In this document: positions 1 through 10,939 of the stretch, in pieces
Position numbering within the stretch: position 1 is the stretch's first letter
Layout: each line of letters begins with the position of its first letter
NCBI RefSeq assembly: GCF_000346465.2
Contig: NC_034009.1
Location: 19,053,606 to 19,117,605 of the forward strand
Source of the DNA: Prunus persica
Taxonomy: Eukaryota; Streptophyta; Magnoliopsida; Rosales; Rosaceae
Reading direction: 5' to 3'
Length of the DNA: 64,000 nt
Notes under the pieces: generated by a model
Databases searched by the model: none
What the model saw: the letters and a program-made list of their open reading frames with translations, nothing else
Told to the model about the DNA's origin: nothing
Translations under genes and position numbers: made by a program

Positions 1-515
1 CTCTAAGTAGCAAGACGTTGGACTAACTTGGCAAAGTGCTCAATAAGTGCAAGGATGGCATGCAGGACAAAGTTAACTTAGAATCACACGCAGACCTTAA
101 ACGATGACTATCAATTTCTGAAAAACCACATTAGTATTAGATCCAAGTCTTATCATCGGTGTTTGGAAGGATAAAGAAACAAGACACAAAATCATGCGTT
201 TTTAGACAGTAGACACACTCAAAATTTAAAAATTTGACAATTTGAAAGAACATAACTAAATCCTTCCCCCCAAACTTAAATGAAACATTGTCCTCAATGT
301 TTAGAGTGTAAGAAAAAGCAATGCCTCATTAATGAAAGGAAAGAAGATAAGGGAAAGACATAACCAAATGTTAGAGTTCAGAAAAACTCCCCTTTGAAGC
401 GATTAGGATGCAAGCAGGCTTCCTCGCATGTTCTATCTTCTCCTCGTCACCTTGGGTTGCCTCCCAAGAAGCGCTAAGTTTCACGTCTTCAGCCGGACGT
501 CCAAACTTTCTATAG
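1..515 (-). other. 3' noncoding tail of the TR-GAG element
   Basis: No coding sequence. On the minus strand, 451-475 contains a GGGAGGCAACCCAAGG block, and 266-300 reads as an ACATTGAGGACAATG start followed by a TTTAAGTTTGGGGGG run. These motifs are typical of the region between pol and the 3' LTR in plant Athila-like elements (from memory). The G-run at 266-270 may be part of a polypurine tract, but no LTR sequence matching 3287-5260 is seen in 1-265, so the real tract and LTR lie further left. Confidence 0.6.
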
Positions 516-3107
516 TCAATGGGGGGGTTTGGGCTCAATCGACACCTCATGCAATGCAAGACAGTTCACCAAGCTTGTTATCCTTTTCCATTGCTTCCTT
601 GCTACTTTTCTTATCCTTTTCTGTTTATGAATAGAATCACAATGAATTGTAGGAATGATTGGAATATTCACATCTCCAAATTTGGGCAGTCCCTTCTTGT
701 GTGTGGGAATTGGAGCATTGAACATGTGGGCTGCCCCCTGCTCCTCCTTGTCTCCTCTTTTCAGCAAGCATGATTCTACTGGATAAGGAAGGCCATCAAA
801 TCTCTCTTTCCCTGGATTACCAAATACTTCAATTTGAAAACAATCTTGTAAAACATTTGGCTTCAGGGCATCAAACACTTTGAAGGCAACAGTTTCTCCA
901 TTAACGGTCATGGTGAGAGTGCCTTGCTCTACATCAATCTTGGTCTTAGCAGTCGCCATGAAGGGTCGGCCAAAGATAAGGGGCAATTCATTGTCAGGAA
1001 TTGGTGCTTCTTCCATCTCCAAGACTAAGAAATCAGCTGGCAAGATTAAACCTTCTACGTTCACCAAAACGTCTTCTAGAATGCCCTTGGGGTACCGAAT
1101 AGTTCTATCTGCCAATTGAATGCTCACAGTTGTGGCTTGCAACTCACCAAGGTTAAGTTTCTCATAAACATGATATGGCATAAGGTTAATGGATGCACCG
1201 AGATCAAGCAAAGCTTTTGGAATCTTGAAATCACCAACAATGCAAGGTATAGAAAATGAACCTGGATCCTTTAGCTTTCTTTGTAAAACTGCACTCACCT
1301 CTTCACTCAATGCAACTTGTTCATGCTCTTTGAATCTCCTCTTGTTAGTGCATAGATCCTTCAAAAATTTTGCATACTTTGGAATCTGAGCAATAGCATT
1401 GAGCAATGGGATGTTGATTTGCACCTTCTTGAATGTTTCCATTATCTCATCCAAGCCTTGATCTTTCTTTGACTTTGATAACCTGCTGGGAAAGGGTGCA
1501 ATAGGCCTAAAAGCATTAGTTGAAATTGGAACTTGATTAGCATTAGATGATACCTTAGGGCCTGTGCTCTTTCCAGAAGGATTGAGGGACTGTTTGTTGG
1601 AAGCTGTGGGCTGCCCTTGTGGTGGCTGAATGATCTCCACGTTTTCTCCATCTTCTTGCTCTTCATTGGCATCTCCAACCTTATTATCAACTTGTTTACC
1701 ACTTCTCAAGATGTGTACCGCTTTAGCATGCTCTTGATGCCTTGGATTCACCTCTGTTTGGCTCGGAAAAGTTCCGGATGCTCTATGGCTCATGGAGGAT
1801 GCAATCTGCCCAACTTGCACTTCTAGTTTGTTCACTGCATTTTGAAGATTCTGATTGGTTTGCATCTGTTGCCCCATGAACTTCTTGAACATGTCTTGCA
1901 ATTCTCCCATTTGATCACCCCTTTGCTCTTGCACTTGTTGGGGAGCCTGCTGGAATTGCCTTTGTTGTGTTTGGAATCCTGGGGGAGGTCCTTGAGATTG
2001 TTGCACATTCGAATTATTGCTCCACCTGAAATTAGGATGATTTCTCCACCCCGGATTGTACGTGTTTGAGTAAGGATCATTATTAGGATTCCTTGCTTGA
2101 AGGGCATTTGCTTGTTCCAGCATGTGCTCTGCAAAAGATTGGTCTTGAACTTCCACTTTGTTTCCTCGAGGGCCAGTCACTGCCTGTTGGAGCAAAGAAC
2201 ACATAACATCAAGTTTTGCAGCAATCTCATTATTAGTACTTACCTCAGAGACCACAGCTTTCATAGGAGCTCCTCTTCCTTTATTGTGGCTCCATTGTTG
2301 AGAGTTAGCACTCAAGGATTCAAAGAGAGTAAAAGCCTCATCTGCTGTTTTGTTCATCAGTCCTTCTCCACTTGTTGCATCTACCATCATCCTTTCGGAA
2401 TCAAGCAAACCTTCATAGAAAGATTGCATTTGCATCCAACTCTCTATGTTGTGGTGTGGGCAAGAACTTATCATCTCCTTGTACCTCTCCCAACATTCAT
2501 GAAAAGCTTCTCCTTCTCTTTGTGTGAAACCAAGAATTTCTTTTCTAATCTTGTTAGTCTTTTGAGCTGGAAAAAATTTCTGCAAAAACTTATTAGAAAG
2601 CTCTTCCCAAGTATGAATTGAAGCATTAGGCAAAGAGTATAACCAAGACTTAGCTTTATCTTTTAAACTGAATGGGAATAGCCTCATCTTAATCTGCTCA
2701 TCATCAAGGTTTTCAATTTTGATCGTAGCACATATTTCAAAGAATTGCTTAATATGCATGTAAGGATCCTCAGTGGTATTACCATAATAAGTTGGAAGAA
2801 GATGAATCATGCCACTTTTAAGCTCAAACCTGTCAGCTGTGAGTTGAGGATAGACGATGCATGAAGGTTGATCGGTGACTTTGGGAATGGAAAACTCACG
2901 CAGGGGTTTTCTTGGTTGGACAACAAGCACACCACCTCCTTCATCATTGTTGTTGTTCGGAATCTCTGCCATGCTTGAACCTTCAGATTCGTAACTTTTA
3001 GATTCAACGCTTGAAGAACTATAGTTCCTCCTCAAACCAGCACGCACAGCAGCGGTTCTTGGTGAAAGTGGCTCAGGTGAACTTTGCTCCTCTTCATATT
3101 CGGACAT
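516..3107 (-). CDS. Retrotransposon gag-aspartic protease polyprotein, intact ORF
   Basis: An uninterrupted 863-codon ORF begins at the ATG at 3107 (MSEYEEEQ). The frame is open for a further two codons upstream without an ATG. Residues about 100-250 match a retrotransposon gag (capsid) domain, with KDKAKSWLYSLP and a conserved W-E-x2-Y segment. A Q-rich middle follows, without a CCHC zinc knuckle. The C-terminal third is a pepsin-like retroviral protease with the LLDLGASINLMPY active-site segment and an LPLIFGRPFM second loop. The usual D-S/T-G triad reads D-L-G, as in many plant Athila elements. The ORF ends in a basic tail with no RT after it. An ORF this long free of stops suggests recent insertion or selection for gag function. 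Confidence 0.9.
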   Translation of the reverse strand: MSEYEEEQSSPEPLSPRTAAVRAGLRRNYSSSSVESKSYESEGSSMAEIPNNNNDEGGGVLVVQPRKPLREFSIPKVTDQPSCIVYPQLTADRFELKSGMIHLLPTYYGNTTEDPYMHIKQFFEICATIKIENLDDEQIKMRLFPFSLKDKAKSWLYSLPNASIHTWEELSNKFLQKFFPAQKTNKIRKEILGFTQREGEAFHECWERYKEMISSCPHHNIESWMQMQSFYEGLLDSERMMVDATSGEGLMNKTADEAFTLFESLSANSQQWSHNKGRGAPMKAVVSEVSTNNEIAAKLDVMCSLLQQAVTGPRGNKVEVQDQSFAEHMLEQANALQARNPNNDPYSNTYNPGWRNHPNFRWSNNSNVQQSQGPPPGFQTQQRQFQQAPQQVQEQRGDQMGELQDMFKKFMGQQMQTNQNLQNAVNKLEVQVGQIASSMSHRASGTFPSQTEVNPRHQEHAKAVHILRSGKQVDNKVGDANEEQEDGENVEIIQPPQGQPTASNKQSLNPSGKSTGPKVSSNANQVPISTNAFRPIAPFPSRLSKSKKDQGLDEIMETFKKVQINIPLLNAIAQIPKYAKFLKDLCTNKRRFKEHEQVALSEEVSAVLQRKLKDPGSFSIPCIVGDFKIPKALLDLGASINLMPYHVYEKLNLGELQATTVSIQLADRTIRYPKGILEDVLVNVEGLILPADFLVLEMEEAPIPDNELPLIFGRPFMATAKTKIDVEQGTLTMTVNGETVAFKVFDALKPNVLQDCFQIEVFGNPGKERFDGLPYPVESCLLKRGDKEEQGAAHMFNAPIPTHKKGLPKFGDVNIPIIPTIHCDSIHKQKRIRKVARKQWKRITSLVNCLALHEVSIEPKPPH

Positions 3108-3262
3108 GCACACACCAAGGAAGTCAATTCAGTGCTTTCAATGGAGATAACAACAAAATACAAAAACTGAATACTAAAAGAAAAACCAACGAAAAGAAAC
3201 AAATGAAACAAACAAAAACAAAACAATCAAAGTAATCTAACTATAACACCATCATTACCGAT

Positions 3263-3280
3263 TCCCCGGCAACGGCGCCA
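3263..3280 (-). other. Primer binding site, tRNA-Asp type
   Basis: The minus strand reads TGGCGCCGTTGCCGGGGA, complementary to the 3' end of plant tRNA-Asp. It lies six bases inside the LTR edge at 3287, the expected place for minus-strand DNA priming. Confidence 0.85.
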
Positions 3281-3286
3281 AAAACT

Positions 3287-5260
3287 TGTTGAGCCTATTC
3301 TTAACAACTAAAATGAGTTATTAAAAACAGCAACTTTAATTCTCGCAAGTGCACGAACCGTTTATAGTATAGCTTATGTAAATACGAGGTCGATCCCACG
3401 GAGAATGGTAACTTGGTTCCAAGTTAAATTACTTAGAATGCTAGAAAAACATAGAACAAAGAAAGTGACTAACTAGCTAAAGGCAAGGTCGAATTCAACA
3501 ATACCTCTTGCTAATTACTCAAGGTCTAGGACAGAATCCTAGCACCACACACGCACTCGAAATGGGGGGTTTTGTTGTTGAAATGAAAACAAGAAAGTGA
3601 AATGAAAGTGCTCGAAAGTAAACACTGGCAGCAATCAACAAGTTGTGAAACAATGATGGAGAGGTGTTAGAGCCTTGGAATCCACCACTAGTTTTCCTAT
3701 CCAAGTTATGAATGCATAGAAATTGACTCAAGCTTCATCAACAATAGATTATCGCATACAAGCCTATGGTATCTAGGTGCAGGATGCATCATTCTCCTAA
3801 GGCATGTGATTGTGCATGGTATCTACACAGCACGTGATATCTAATATGCAACCTAAGCATGGTATCTACTTAGAATAAAGCATACAAGAGTCATTAAGCT
3901 CCTTGAGAATATGATAATCACACAAGTCCTAGAACATGGTATCTGTCCTAGTCAACCTATGGTTGTTAACCCCTTGAATGATTCTTAGGCCATTCATGTG
4001 TTGCTTGTGAAAGGAGAGTAGAATTGGTGAATCTAAACCCCTTCCCAACCTGTGCTAGATGCATAAAATCCTAGTTAGCTACTCCAAGAAAACATACATC
4101 AAGCACATAATAAACTGGAGATTAACAACTTGATAATAAAAGCAAGGAAATCAATTAACCATAAAATCATCCATAACATTGAATATTCATGACTAGGGCT
4201 TCATCCTAAGCCCTAACTAGATGGATTAGTTAGACATAACTATGAATACAGAAAATAAGAAATATACATAGATAGGATAAAGAGAGGAGAAGAACTAGAT
4301 GATGGCAGCAAGGAAGTTCCCAGGACAGCTCCAAGCTCCCTTCTCTCTTTGTGGTGAATCTGAATGTGTGTATGAGAGTAATGGATGAAATGAATGTGTG
4401 TGTCTGCTCTCTCCCTTTGAATGAGTGTGTAACTCTCAATTTATAGAGTGCAATTTCGTGCTCCCCTTTGGCTGGTGAAACACACCTCTCTTAGCTGCTC
4501 CCAATTGCCTAAGCTGCCCAATAAATGCCAACTTTCCCAGCTGCCCAATAAATGCTTTGGTGGACTTTTCTTGGTTTCTTTATGGAAAGCTTGACTTTTG
4601 TTCATCTTTTTGACTTCCCATACTGATTTGTCTCCCATGTGTAGCCTACCAGAATTCCTGGAAAAGGGTCCTTGATTTGTGCAGACAAGATCCCCATAAT
4701 TAAGCATGCCATGTTTTGCTCCTTTTTGACTTCCATAGCTGAAATGCCTCCCTAATTTGCTCAACATATCAGGTCCAAAGTCAAATAATGCTGAAGTGAG
4801 GCATATGGCTCAAGGGAGGTGTGGAGCACAAGGCTCACCAGCTGGCAGCTACATATTAAAATCCTCCTAGAGCATGGTTCAGTGTTTGACAGGCTAAGGA
4901 CTCTAGCTATCATTAATTGGGCTGAAATTTGGATATGTTATACTAGACACCCATTGGAACAACTTCTGTGAAGCATGTCTCCTCATCCAAGCAGTGTAGG
5001 TTGCTGAAATGAGGCCTGCAAGATGACCCACGAATTTGGACTGACAAGGAGTGTGGCCCAAATTGGTTCTGTCATTAAGCTCATATTCCACTTGTGCCAA
5101 TCAACCCTTAACATGCATGAATTGTATCAAATGTGATCCCCTTGCTGTCCTAACCTACAAAACACACAAACATAGGTAAGAGACTCAAAATAAAGAGAAA
5201 CTAAACAAAATTACTAAGCAAAGAAGGCATGCAAATGTGTGAAATTATGACCTTATCACA
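3287..5260 (-). repeat. 5' LTR of the TR-GAG element (1,974 bp)
   Basis: On the minus strand it opens TGTGATAAGGTCATAAT and closes GGCTCAACA next to the primer site, giving the TG...CA ends of an LTR. It contains no meaningful ORF. Inside, a short phrase containing CATGGTATCT recurs irregularly (about 3750-3960). Confidence 0.8.
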
Positions 5261-6854
5261 ATACTGTTGAGCCGTTGGATCGTAATCAATTTTAGATATG
5301 TTACTCTAGATAATTTTAGAAACGTGTAAGATTCGACGGATTGTGAATCGGAGTCCCGGATACTCCGAAATCGTGAACCCTAGGGCTAGGGTTTAGAAAT
5401 TATACGATTACAGGATTGTGCTCAATCCGACCGTCCTACCGACATCAATACCCTCGGGACATGTGTCCTAGATATATTGGACCTTCTAGCGGCATCCGGA
5501 TCATATTATACCCGTCGGGTTCCGGATTGACTTTTTGGACTTTAGCACTTTTTGAGTCCCAAGATACCGCTAAACGATCCCACGTGGAAGGAAAGCTGTT
5601 ATGGGCATAGGGATCACTTTAAATTGACGCACGTACTTTTAGGAGCCGGGGGTGGGTTTTAATTTAATACTATATTGTATTAATAGAATATTATGGTCAT
5701 TGAATCAGGCACCCGGGCACCAGTTGACCCGCAGGAGGGACCTTCAAGAGGTCCAGCGAGTTCAGACTATCAGTGAGTGGACTCTTTGTTTTTATAAATG
5801 AATTTAAGCAGTTCAGTTTCAGTTATCAGCTATTTTATGCTGTTAAATATTTTATGTTACATGCTGCCGAGTGAAATTTCCTTTAAGAATATAGGAAAAG
5901 ATATTCTCGTTAATTATCAGATAAATGGCAGCAGAATTTTAAAGGTTACATAAAGTTAATTATTCAACAGTTTTGCTTCAGAAACTTTATATTTTCTTCA
6001 ATCACCTTGTACCCAGTTATTAAATGTTTCCTTCGGATTATATTTGTTGCCTTCGGCTTAGTCAGCATGCTTGACAGTTGCCCCACGAGTTTCTTGGTAC
6101 CCGAACGCGTGTGGAGCGAGTAATGCAGATAAAGGTGGACTACGGTTCCCTGAATCCTGCGAGTTGCGGCTCAGACTGACCTCGTGTCACTGAGACCTGC
6201 GAGTATGTGTTACCCATGGTGATGCAAGGAATTGACGGATATAAGGATTTGACGGAAATAAGGGTACACCTAGGTGATAGTTTTCAACTGTTTTCAAATG
6301 TATAGTTATATACATTCATTGATTTCAGAAATAAAGAAAATAAGCTAGTTTGTATAACTGTTTTTACAGTGGGGTTAGTATGTTCATATAGTATGTTCTA
6401 AACTTTATGTTTGGGTCCACTCACCCTTCTTGTTGTTTTGCACCTCCAGGCAGTAGACGTGCACAGGAATCCACCACCGGGCCACTTCCCACCTTCCGCG
6501 CCTTTCTTTGATGTAGGATTTGTATTTTGTACAAAGATTCACTCTTTTGTAAATTCTTAGTGGTCGCTCTGATGTTTTGCCCTAGACTGAGCTTTGATCT
6601 CTTGGCATGTGTATATATATGTATGCTGGCAGTTGGTTGTATATATATACTTGTTTTGACAGGTGTAAAGATTTTGGTATTGAGCCAGATACAAGGGAAA
6701 CTCTGCCGGTTTTTCGGTAGAAGTCAACCTTGTCGTTTTATCGTGTTTTGTTTAGAAGGGCAAATAGGTCTTTTGTGCCCGACATTTGCCAGGTTTCGGA
6801 CACGCACAGGGTCTGACTCAGATTCCAAAGCGGAATTTGGATCGGGTCCTGTCA
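5261..6854 (+). repeat. Tekay-like (chromovirus) LTR, 5' part missing
   Basis: It ends in CCTGTCA two to three bases before an initiator-Met primer site, so it is the 3' part of a plus-strand 5' LTR. A block at about 5330-5370, containing GGATTGTGAATCGGAGTC, is also found in reverse orientation in the LTRs of the nested element at 20155-26087. This shows the two belong to related families. By alignment to that LTR, roughly 0.9 kb of the 5' side is missing, separated by the insertion on the left. No protein coding is seen. Confidence 0.7.
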
Positions 6855-6857
6855 ACT

Positions 6858-6870
6858 TGGTATCAGAGCA
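6858..6870 (+). other. Primer binding site, initiator tRNA-Met type
   Basis: TGGTATCAGAGCA is complementary to the 3' end of plant initiator tRNA-Met and lies three bases after the LTR end. Confidence 0.85.
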
Positions 6871-6946
6871 TTAGGTTTAATTTCCTGTAGACTTCGCACT
6901 CTGTGCATCCTCGTTTTCCTGAACATCTGTTTCTTGTGACAGAAAG

Positions 6947-7450
6947 ATGGGCCCTAAACGTGGTGGTGTCCGTAGAGGGACTAGACAGTCGTCCCGACAG
7001 AGGGGACAAGATACCCAGCTCGGACAGGAGGAAGTTCCTGTTCCTGCACCGGTATGTATTTCCTGAGGATCTTCCTGGATTACCTCCTCAACAGGAGATT
7101 GAGTTTGTTATTGAACTCGCTCCAGGAACAAATCCTATTTCTCAAGCACCATATAGAATGGCACCAGTAGAGTTGAGGGAGTTAAAGACGCAGTTACAGG
7201 AGCTGGTAGATAAGGGTTTCATCGACACAGTTTTTCTCCATGGGGTGCTCCAGTTTTATGTGTTAAGAAAAAGGATGGCACCATGAGATTATGTGTTGAC
7301 TACAGACAGCTGAACAAGATCACAGTGCGGAATAGATATCCCTTGCCTCGCATTGATGACTTGTTTGATCAGCTGAAGGGTGCCAAGGTCTTTTCTAAGA
7401 TTGACCTGAGGTCTGGATATCATCAGTTACGGGTTAGAGAAGAGGATGTA
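6947..7450 (+). pseudogene. Internally deleted Tekay-like gag-pol: gag start fused to reverse transcriptase
   Basis: The gag start codon at 6947 opens about 33 basic residues ([14 protein letters not shown]). At about 7050 the sequence jumps to the pol segment [10 protein letters not shown], so most of gag and all of the protease are deleted. RT continues with [19 protein letters not shown] and [13 protein letters not shown] one-base frameshift lies near 7230-7245, between DKGFID and the SPWGAPV equivalent. Homology stops after REEDV at 7450, where the CACTA element begins. It cannot encode a working enzyme. Confidence 0.85.
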
Positions 7451-7480
7451 AAATATATAAAATAATATAAACAAGTCAGC

Positions 7481-7862
7481 ACAAAAAAACACACGACGGT
7501 TATGTATAACAAAACGACGTATTATAAAATTTCACACGAATTACTGAAATAGACAACGACGTTATAATATATTTATCACGACGGTACATACTAACGACGT
7601 GGTTAGTTAGTTAAGACGACGCAATAAATAAACCAACGATGTATTATTTTAGAATGACAAACCTCATATATACAAAAAAACACACGACGGTTATGTATAA
7701 CAAAACGACGTATTATAAAATTTCACACGACGTACTGAAATAGACAACGACGTTATAATATATTTATCACGACGGTACATACTAACGACGTGGTTAGTTG
7801 GTTAAGACGACGCAATAAATACACCAACGACGTATTATTTTATAATGACAAACCTCATATAT
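7481..7862. repeat. 191-bp tandem duplication in the last visible intron of the CACTA gene
   Basis: Copies start at 7481 and 7672 and are nearly identical, each running from ACAAAAAAACACACGACGG to ACCTCATATATAC. The second copy contains the splice donor of the upstream exon, and the first carries a duplicate of it. The high identity suggests a recent event. Confidence 0.9.
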
Positions 7863-10372
7863 ACAGCAATGACAGTGGCTCCTGTTTCTTCCACGCCTGC
7901 AAATTGTGTAATATCTTCAGGCATGAGGAAGGTATCGCGCTCTAGACCAAACACCTCCTTATCAATTGTAAAGTGCAGGGTCTTATCCTGAGGCACGAGT
8001 GTCGTTTCCACATAACGACAAAGGGATTTTAAAGAAGATGGCGCCTCCATATTTGAATAATCAACAACTTTAATAACCTATTTAAAGAAATAAAAAAAAT
8101 GACGTGGTAATTCAATAAAAATGACGGTTTAAGGAATAAAACGTCGTCTGAAAAGAATTTAAACATCGTCTGAAGAAACCGTCGTGGTGAATAATTTATT
8201 ACGTCTTAAAAAAAATTCCGCCGTCTAAGTTGTAAACAAACGACGGTTTAAAGAAAAATATCGACGTCTGGAATTTTAAAAAACAAATAAAAAAGGCAAA
8301 GTTATGTGAACATGCCTGGTCGTCATCTTCTTTCTCCTTTTCATCATGTTTTTCTTCTTTCTTCTCTTCATCTATTACGTCGGGAATGACTAACTCCGTC
8401 GTCTAAAAACCACAAAGTTTTAAAATAACGACGTTTAATGGCGTGTAAAACAAGTAAACTAAATACGACGTGGTATTGAAATACAAACGACGGTTTATTT
8501 TTAAAATCGTCGTGGTATGTATTTCAAACGACGGTTTTATTAATAATAACGACGTCTAATGGTTTTTAAAAAAACAGAGAATTCAAAGTTCAGATATGTT
8601 ACCTTTTCTTCCTGATGTTTCCCATTTTTGGCAATATCATCCTCAAAATGCTGGGATCTCACATCACCTCCAGAGCAGCTTGCTTTGTCAGACATTGGAT
8701 TTTTGGGACTTTGGCTAATTCTGGGTTTAAGCATGCTTGGATCAAAATTGGGAATTAATTGGGAAAGCTGACTCAGGAAATGCTCCCTCTCAGCCTCTAC
8801 CAATTGTTTCGTTCTAGCCTCCATCCTTAAAGCCTCTTCCCTTGCCTTAGCTTCCATCTTTTTAGTCTCTTCTTGAAGGAGAACTCTTAAACTGTCCTTC
8901 AAACGGTCGTCAAAGCTCACTCTCTGTGGTTTGGGTAAATTGAAATATTGCCTTGGTGAGATCCCAGCACCTACTCCTCTCACTCTGCCTGGATGCTCGG
9001 GGCCCAAAGCCATGGTCAGCACATCATTGCTGCCAGAAACAGTGACTTTGCCTTCCGAGACTTGTTTTTGCAATTCATCCTAAAACAAAGATATATAAAA
9101 AAGTAAGAACAAAAACACACGACGGTTATTTATATACAAACGACGTATTATATAATTTCACACGACGCAATAACATATAAATCGACGTTATTATAATTTA
9201 TCACGACGGTAGTTTTTAAACCGACATGGATAGTTTTTAAAACGACGAAATGAATAAACCACCGACGTCTTATGCTTTATTTACAGATAACAGAGGGATG
9301 ATTCAATATTCACACCTTTAACGACCTTGTTTAAAACATTTCGACGTAGTAATTCAATACAAACGACGCGAAAATGAACCACCGACATCTTATGCTATAA
9401 TTACAGAAAACAGAGTAGTGATTCCTGATTTAGACCTTTAACGACGTTTTTTAAAAAATTTCGACGTGGTAATATCATTCACACGACGCAAAATATAACA
9501 TAAGACGTAATAAGAATTATTCACAGTTTAATAAAAATTTAAAACAGAGTGAGTAGGCTTACAATTAATTTTGCTTTCTCTGCCACCTTTGGATCCGGGA
9601 TGTTACCCTGTTTGTCCTGTCTAGCTCTCTTCCATAAGGTAGATCGATCAATTTCTACCCCAGGCATGGTTTCCTCCAATTGATCCTCCAAACCAGCATA
9701 TCCTTTTCGAGACAATCGATGATTGTACTCAAGTTTCTCCCTAATCTGTGCATGTTGAGAATGCACAGACTCAAAATCTTTGGATAACCTTGAAGCTACA
9801 AAGGCATCCCATTGTGCTTTCTCTATGAATTTATATGTTTCAGGGGGTTGGCTTAATCTCTCCCTGTCATTGGTGTATGGAAGGATATATTGCCTCGTTA
9901 GTGTAGACTTGAAATCCTTCCATTTTTTGGCAGCAGAAGCTAACACAGAGCTCTTGCCCCCTTGACCTACCACAAAAGCAATGTCAACTGCTTCCCAAAT
10001 CTGCTCCTTTATATCCTTGGGGATTTGAGCCCATTTCATGTCCACAAGTGGAACTCTGGAGCGTACCAACACACCAATGTAGGACTGCATCTCACTATGT
10101 GCTTGGCCAATTCCTTTCCCCCTTTTATTGTACTCAACAATTGGCCTCAGTTTCTGAAGTTTTCTCTTCACAACACGAGGCATTGTGCTCATACCTCGAC
10201 CAGACTTTGAATCATCAGAGATTGTTGTCGTGCTGGTTCGTTCTGTCTCAGCAGATGATGAAGCAAACTTCATCTTCTTCGAAGGCTTCACTTGAGGAGG
10301 TACCATTCCAAGGTCCTTACCTCCATTTTTCTTGGAGCCAGAATCCTTACTTTGGTCTTGGTGAGAAACCAT
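7854..10372 (-). pseudogene. TnpA-like plant transposase gene (Ptta/En/Spm family), 3' truncated, at least four exons
   Basis: Inferred exons on the minus strand: 10372-9563, 9079-8603, about 8402-8312, and about 8067-7854, each bordered by GT/AG signals and carrying the frame on (the exon 3 donor could be a GC at 8315). Exon 1 holds the plant transposase domain (Transposase_24), with SKDFESVHSQHAQIREKLEY and HRLSRKGYAGLE. Exon 2 continues with ALGPEHPGRVRGVGAG and a coiled-coil rich in E, K and R. Exon 3 is an acidic-lysine linker. Exon 4 has CRYVETTLVP and EDITQFAGVEETGATVI, which in this family usually precedes a Ulp1-type protease domain (family knowledge). Homology ends at the left truncation. 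TnpA proteins bind subterminal repeats. Confidence 0.75.
9080..9562 (-). repeat. CGACG-motif array filling intron 1 of the TnpA-like gene
   Basis: The intron between exon 1 and exon 2 is made of AT-rich spacers holding ACGACGG, CGACGT and CGACGC units every 20-40 bp. Its 3' part (9100-9190) closely resembles the last intron (7478-7560) and the gene's 5' flank (from 10420), all carrying the series AACAAAAACACACGACGG then a CGACGTATTATA unit. The introns therefore derive from one repeat family. Confidence 0.8.
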
Positions 10373-10611
10373 TTTTACAGACAAAACTGCAAGTGAAAAT
10401 ATTTCAGGAAAAGATTAAGAACACAAACGACAGTTATTAATAAAATACGACGTATGATATGGTTTTAAACGACGCAATGAAATAATCTCAGACGTAATAA
10501 ATGTTTAAAACCAAGGTAATTAAACAACGAAGAAATAATTAACTATAAACGACGTGATAATTAACTATAAACGACGAAATATTTATATAACGTCGTGATA
10601 TTGATGTTCAC

Positions 10612-10938
10612 ACGACGTCAGTCGTAATATACCGTCGTCTATATAAGGATCCAAAACCCTTCTTTCTTTCTCTGTGAATGTTTGATTGCAGATTTGATTT
10701 TTCTGAACCATGGTTTTTGTTTTCTAATTTGATAAAATACAAGGCCAAGAAAGAAAGTTTTTGAATCTTATATAGACGACGGTATTTTAATATGACGTCG
10801 TGGTATTAACATTCACACGACGTAAAACAATAAGATACTGTCGTCTATATTAGATACCAACCCTACTTTCTTTTTCTTTATATTTTATCAAATTAGGGAA
10901 AAACAAAAACCATTGTTCAGAGAAATCAAACCTGCAAT
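10612..10938. repeat. Long inverted repeat (fold-back) upstream of the TnpA-like start
   Basis: The segment 10684-10800 is matched in reverse complement by about 10810-10938: ATTTGATAAAATACAAGG pairs with the TATATTTTATCAAATT side, and AACCATGGTTTTTGTTTT with AAAAACAAAAACCATTG. A further arm at 10612-10675 (CCGTCGTCTATATAAG) is inverted against 10745-10808. A transcript across it would form a hairpin of roughly 125-bp arms. A third, weaker copy lies at 11090-11165. Confidence 0.8.
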
Positions 10939-10939
10939 T

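Larger units (their letters stand above)
1..5260 (-). mobile_element. Non-autonomous Athila-like LTR retrotransposon with gag-protease only (TR-GAG type), left end outside window
   Basis: Reading the minus strand from 5260 downward there is an LTR, a tRNA-Asp primer site, one long gag-protease ORF and a 3' noncoding tail. No reverse transcriptase, RNase H or integrase coding is present after the protease, although Athila-type elements normally carry pol there. Noncoding motifs usually found after pol follow the gag-protease stop directly. The arrangement matches the plant class called TR-GAG (terminal repeats plus GAG), which must borrow enzymes from relatives. The 3' LTR lies left of base 1, so the target duplication cannot be checked. 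The element interrupts the Tekay-like LTR that starts at 5261. Confidence 0.85.

Noticed and set aside
2097..2621. 174-codon plus-strand open frame opposite the gag ORF
   Set aside because: It is the shadow of the 863-codon minus-strand gag ORF, which has clear domain matches.
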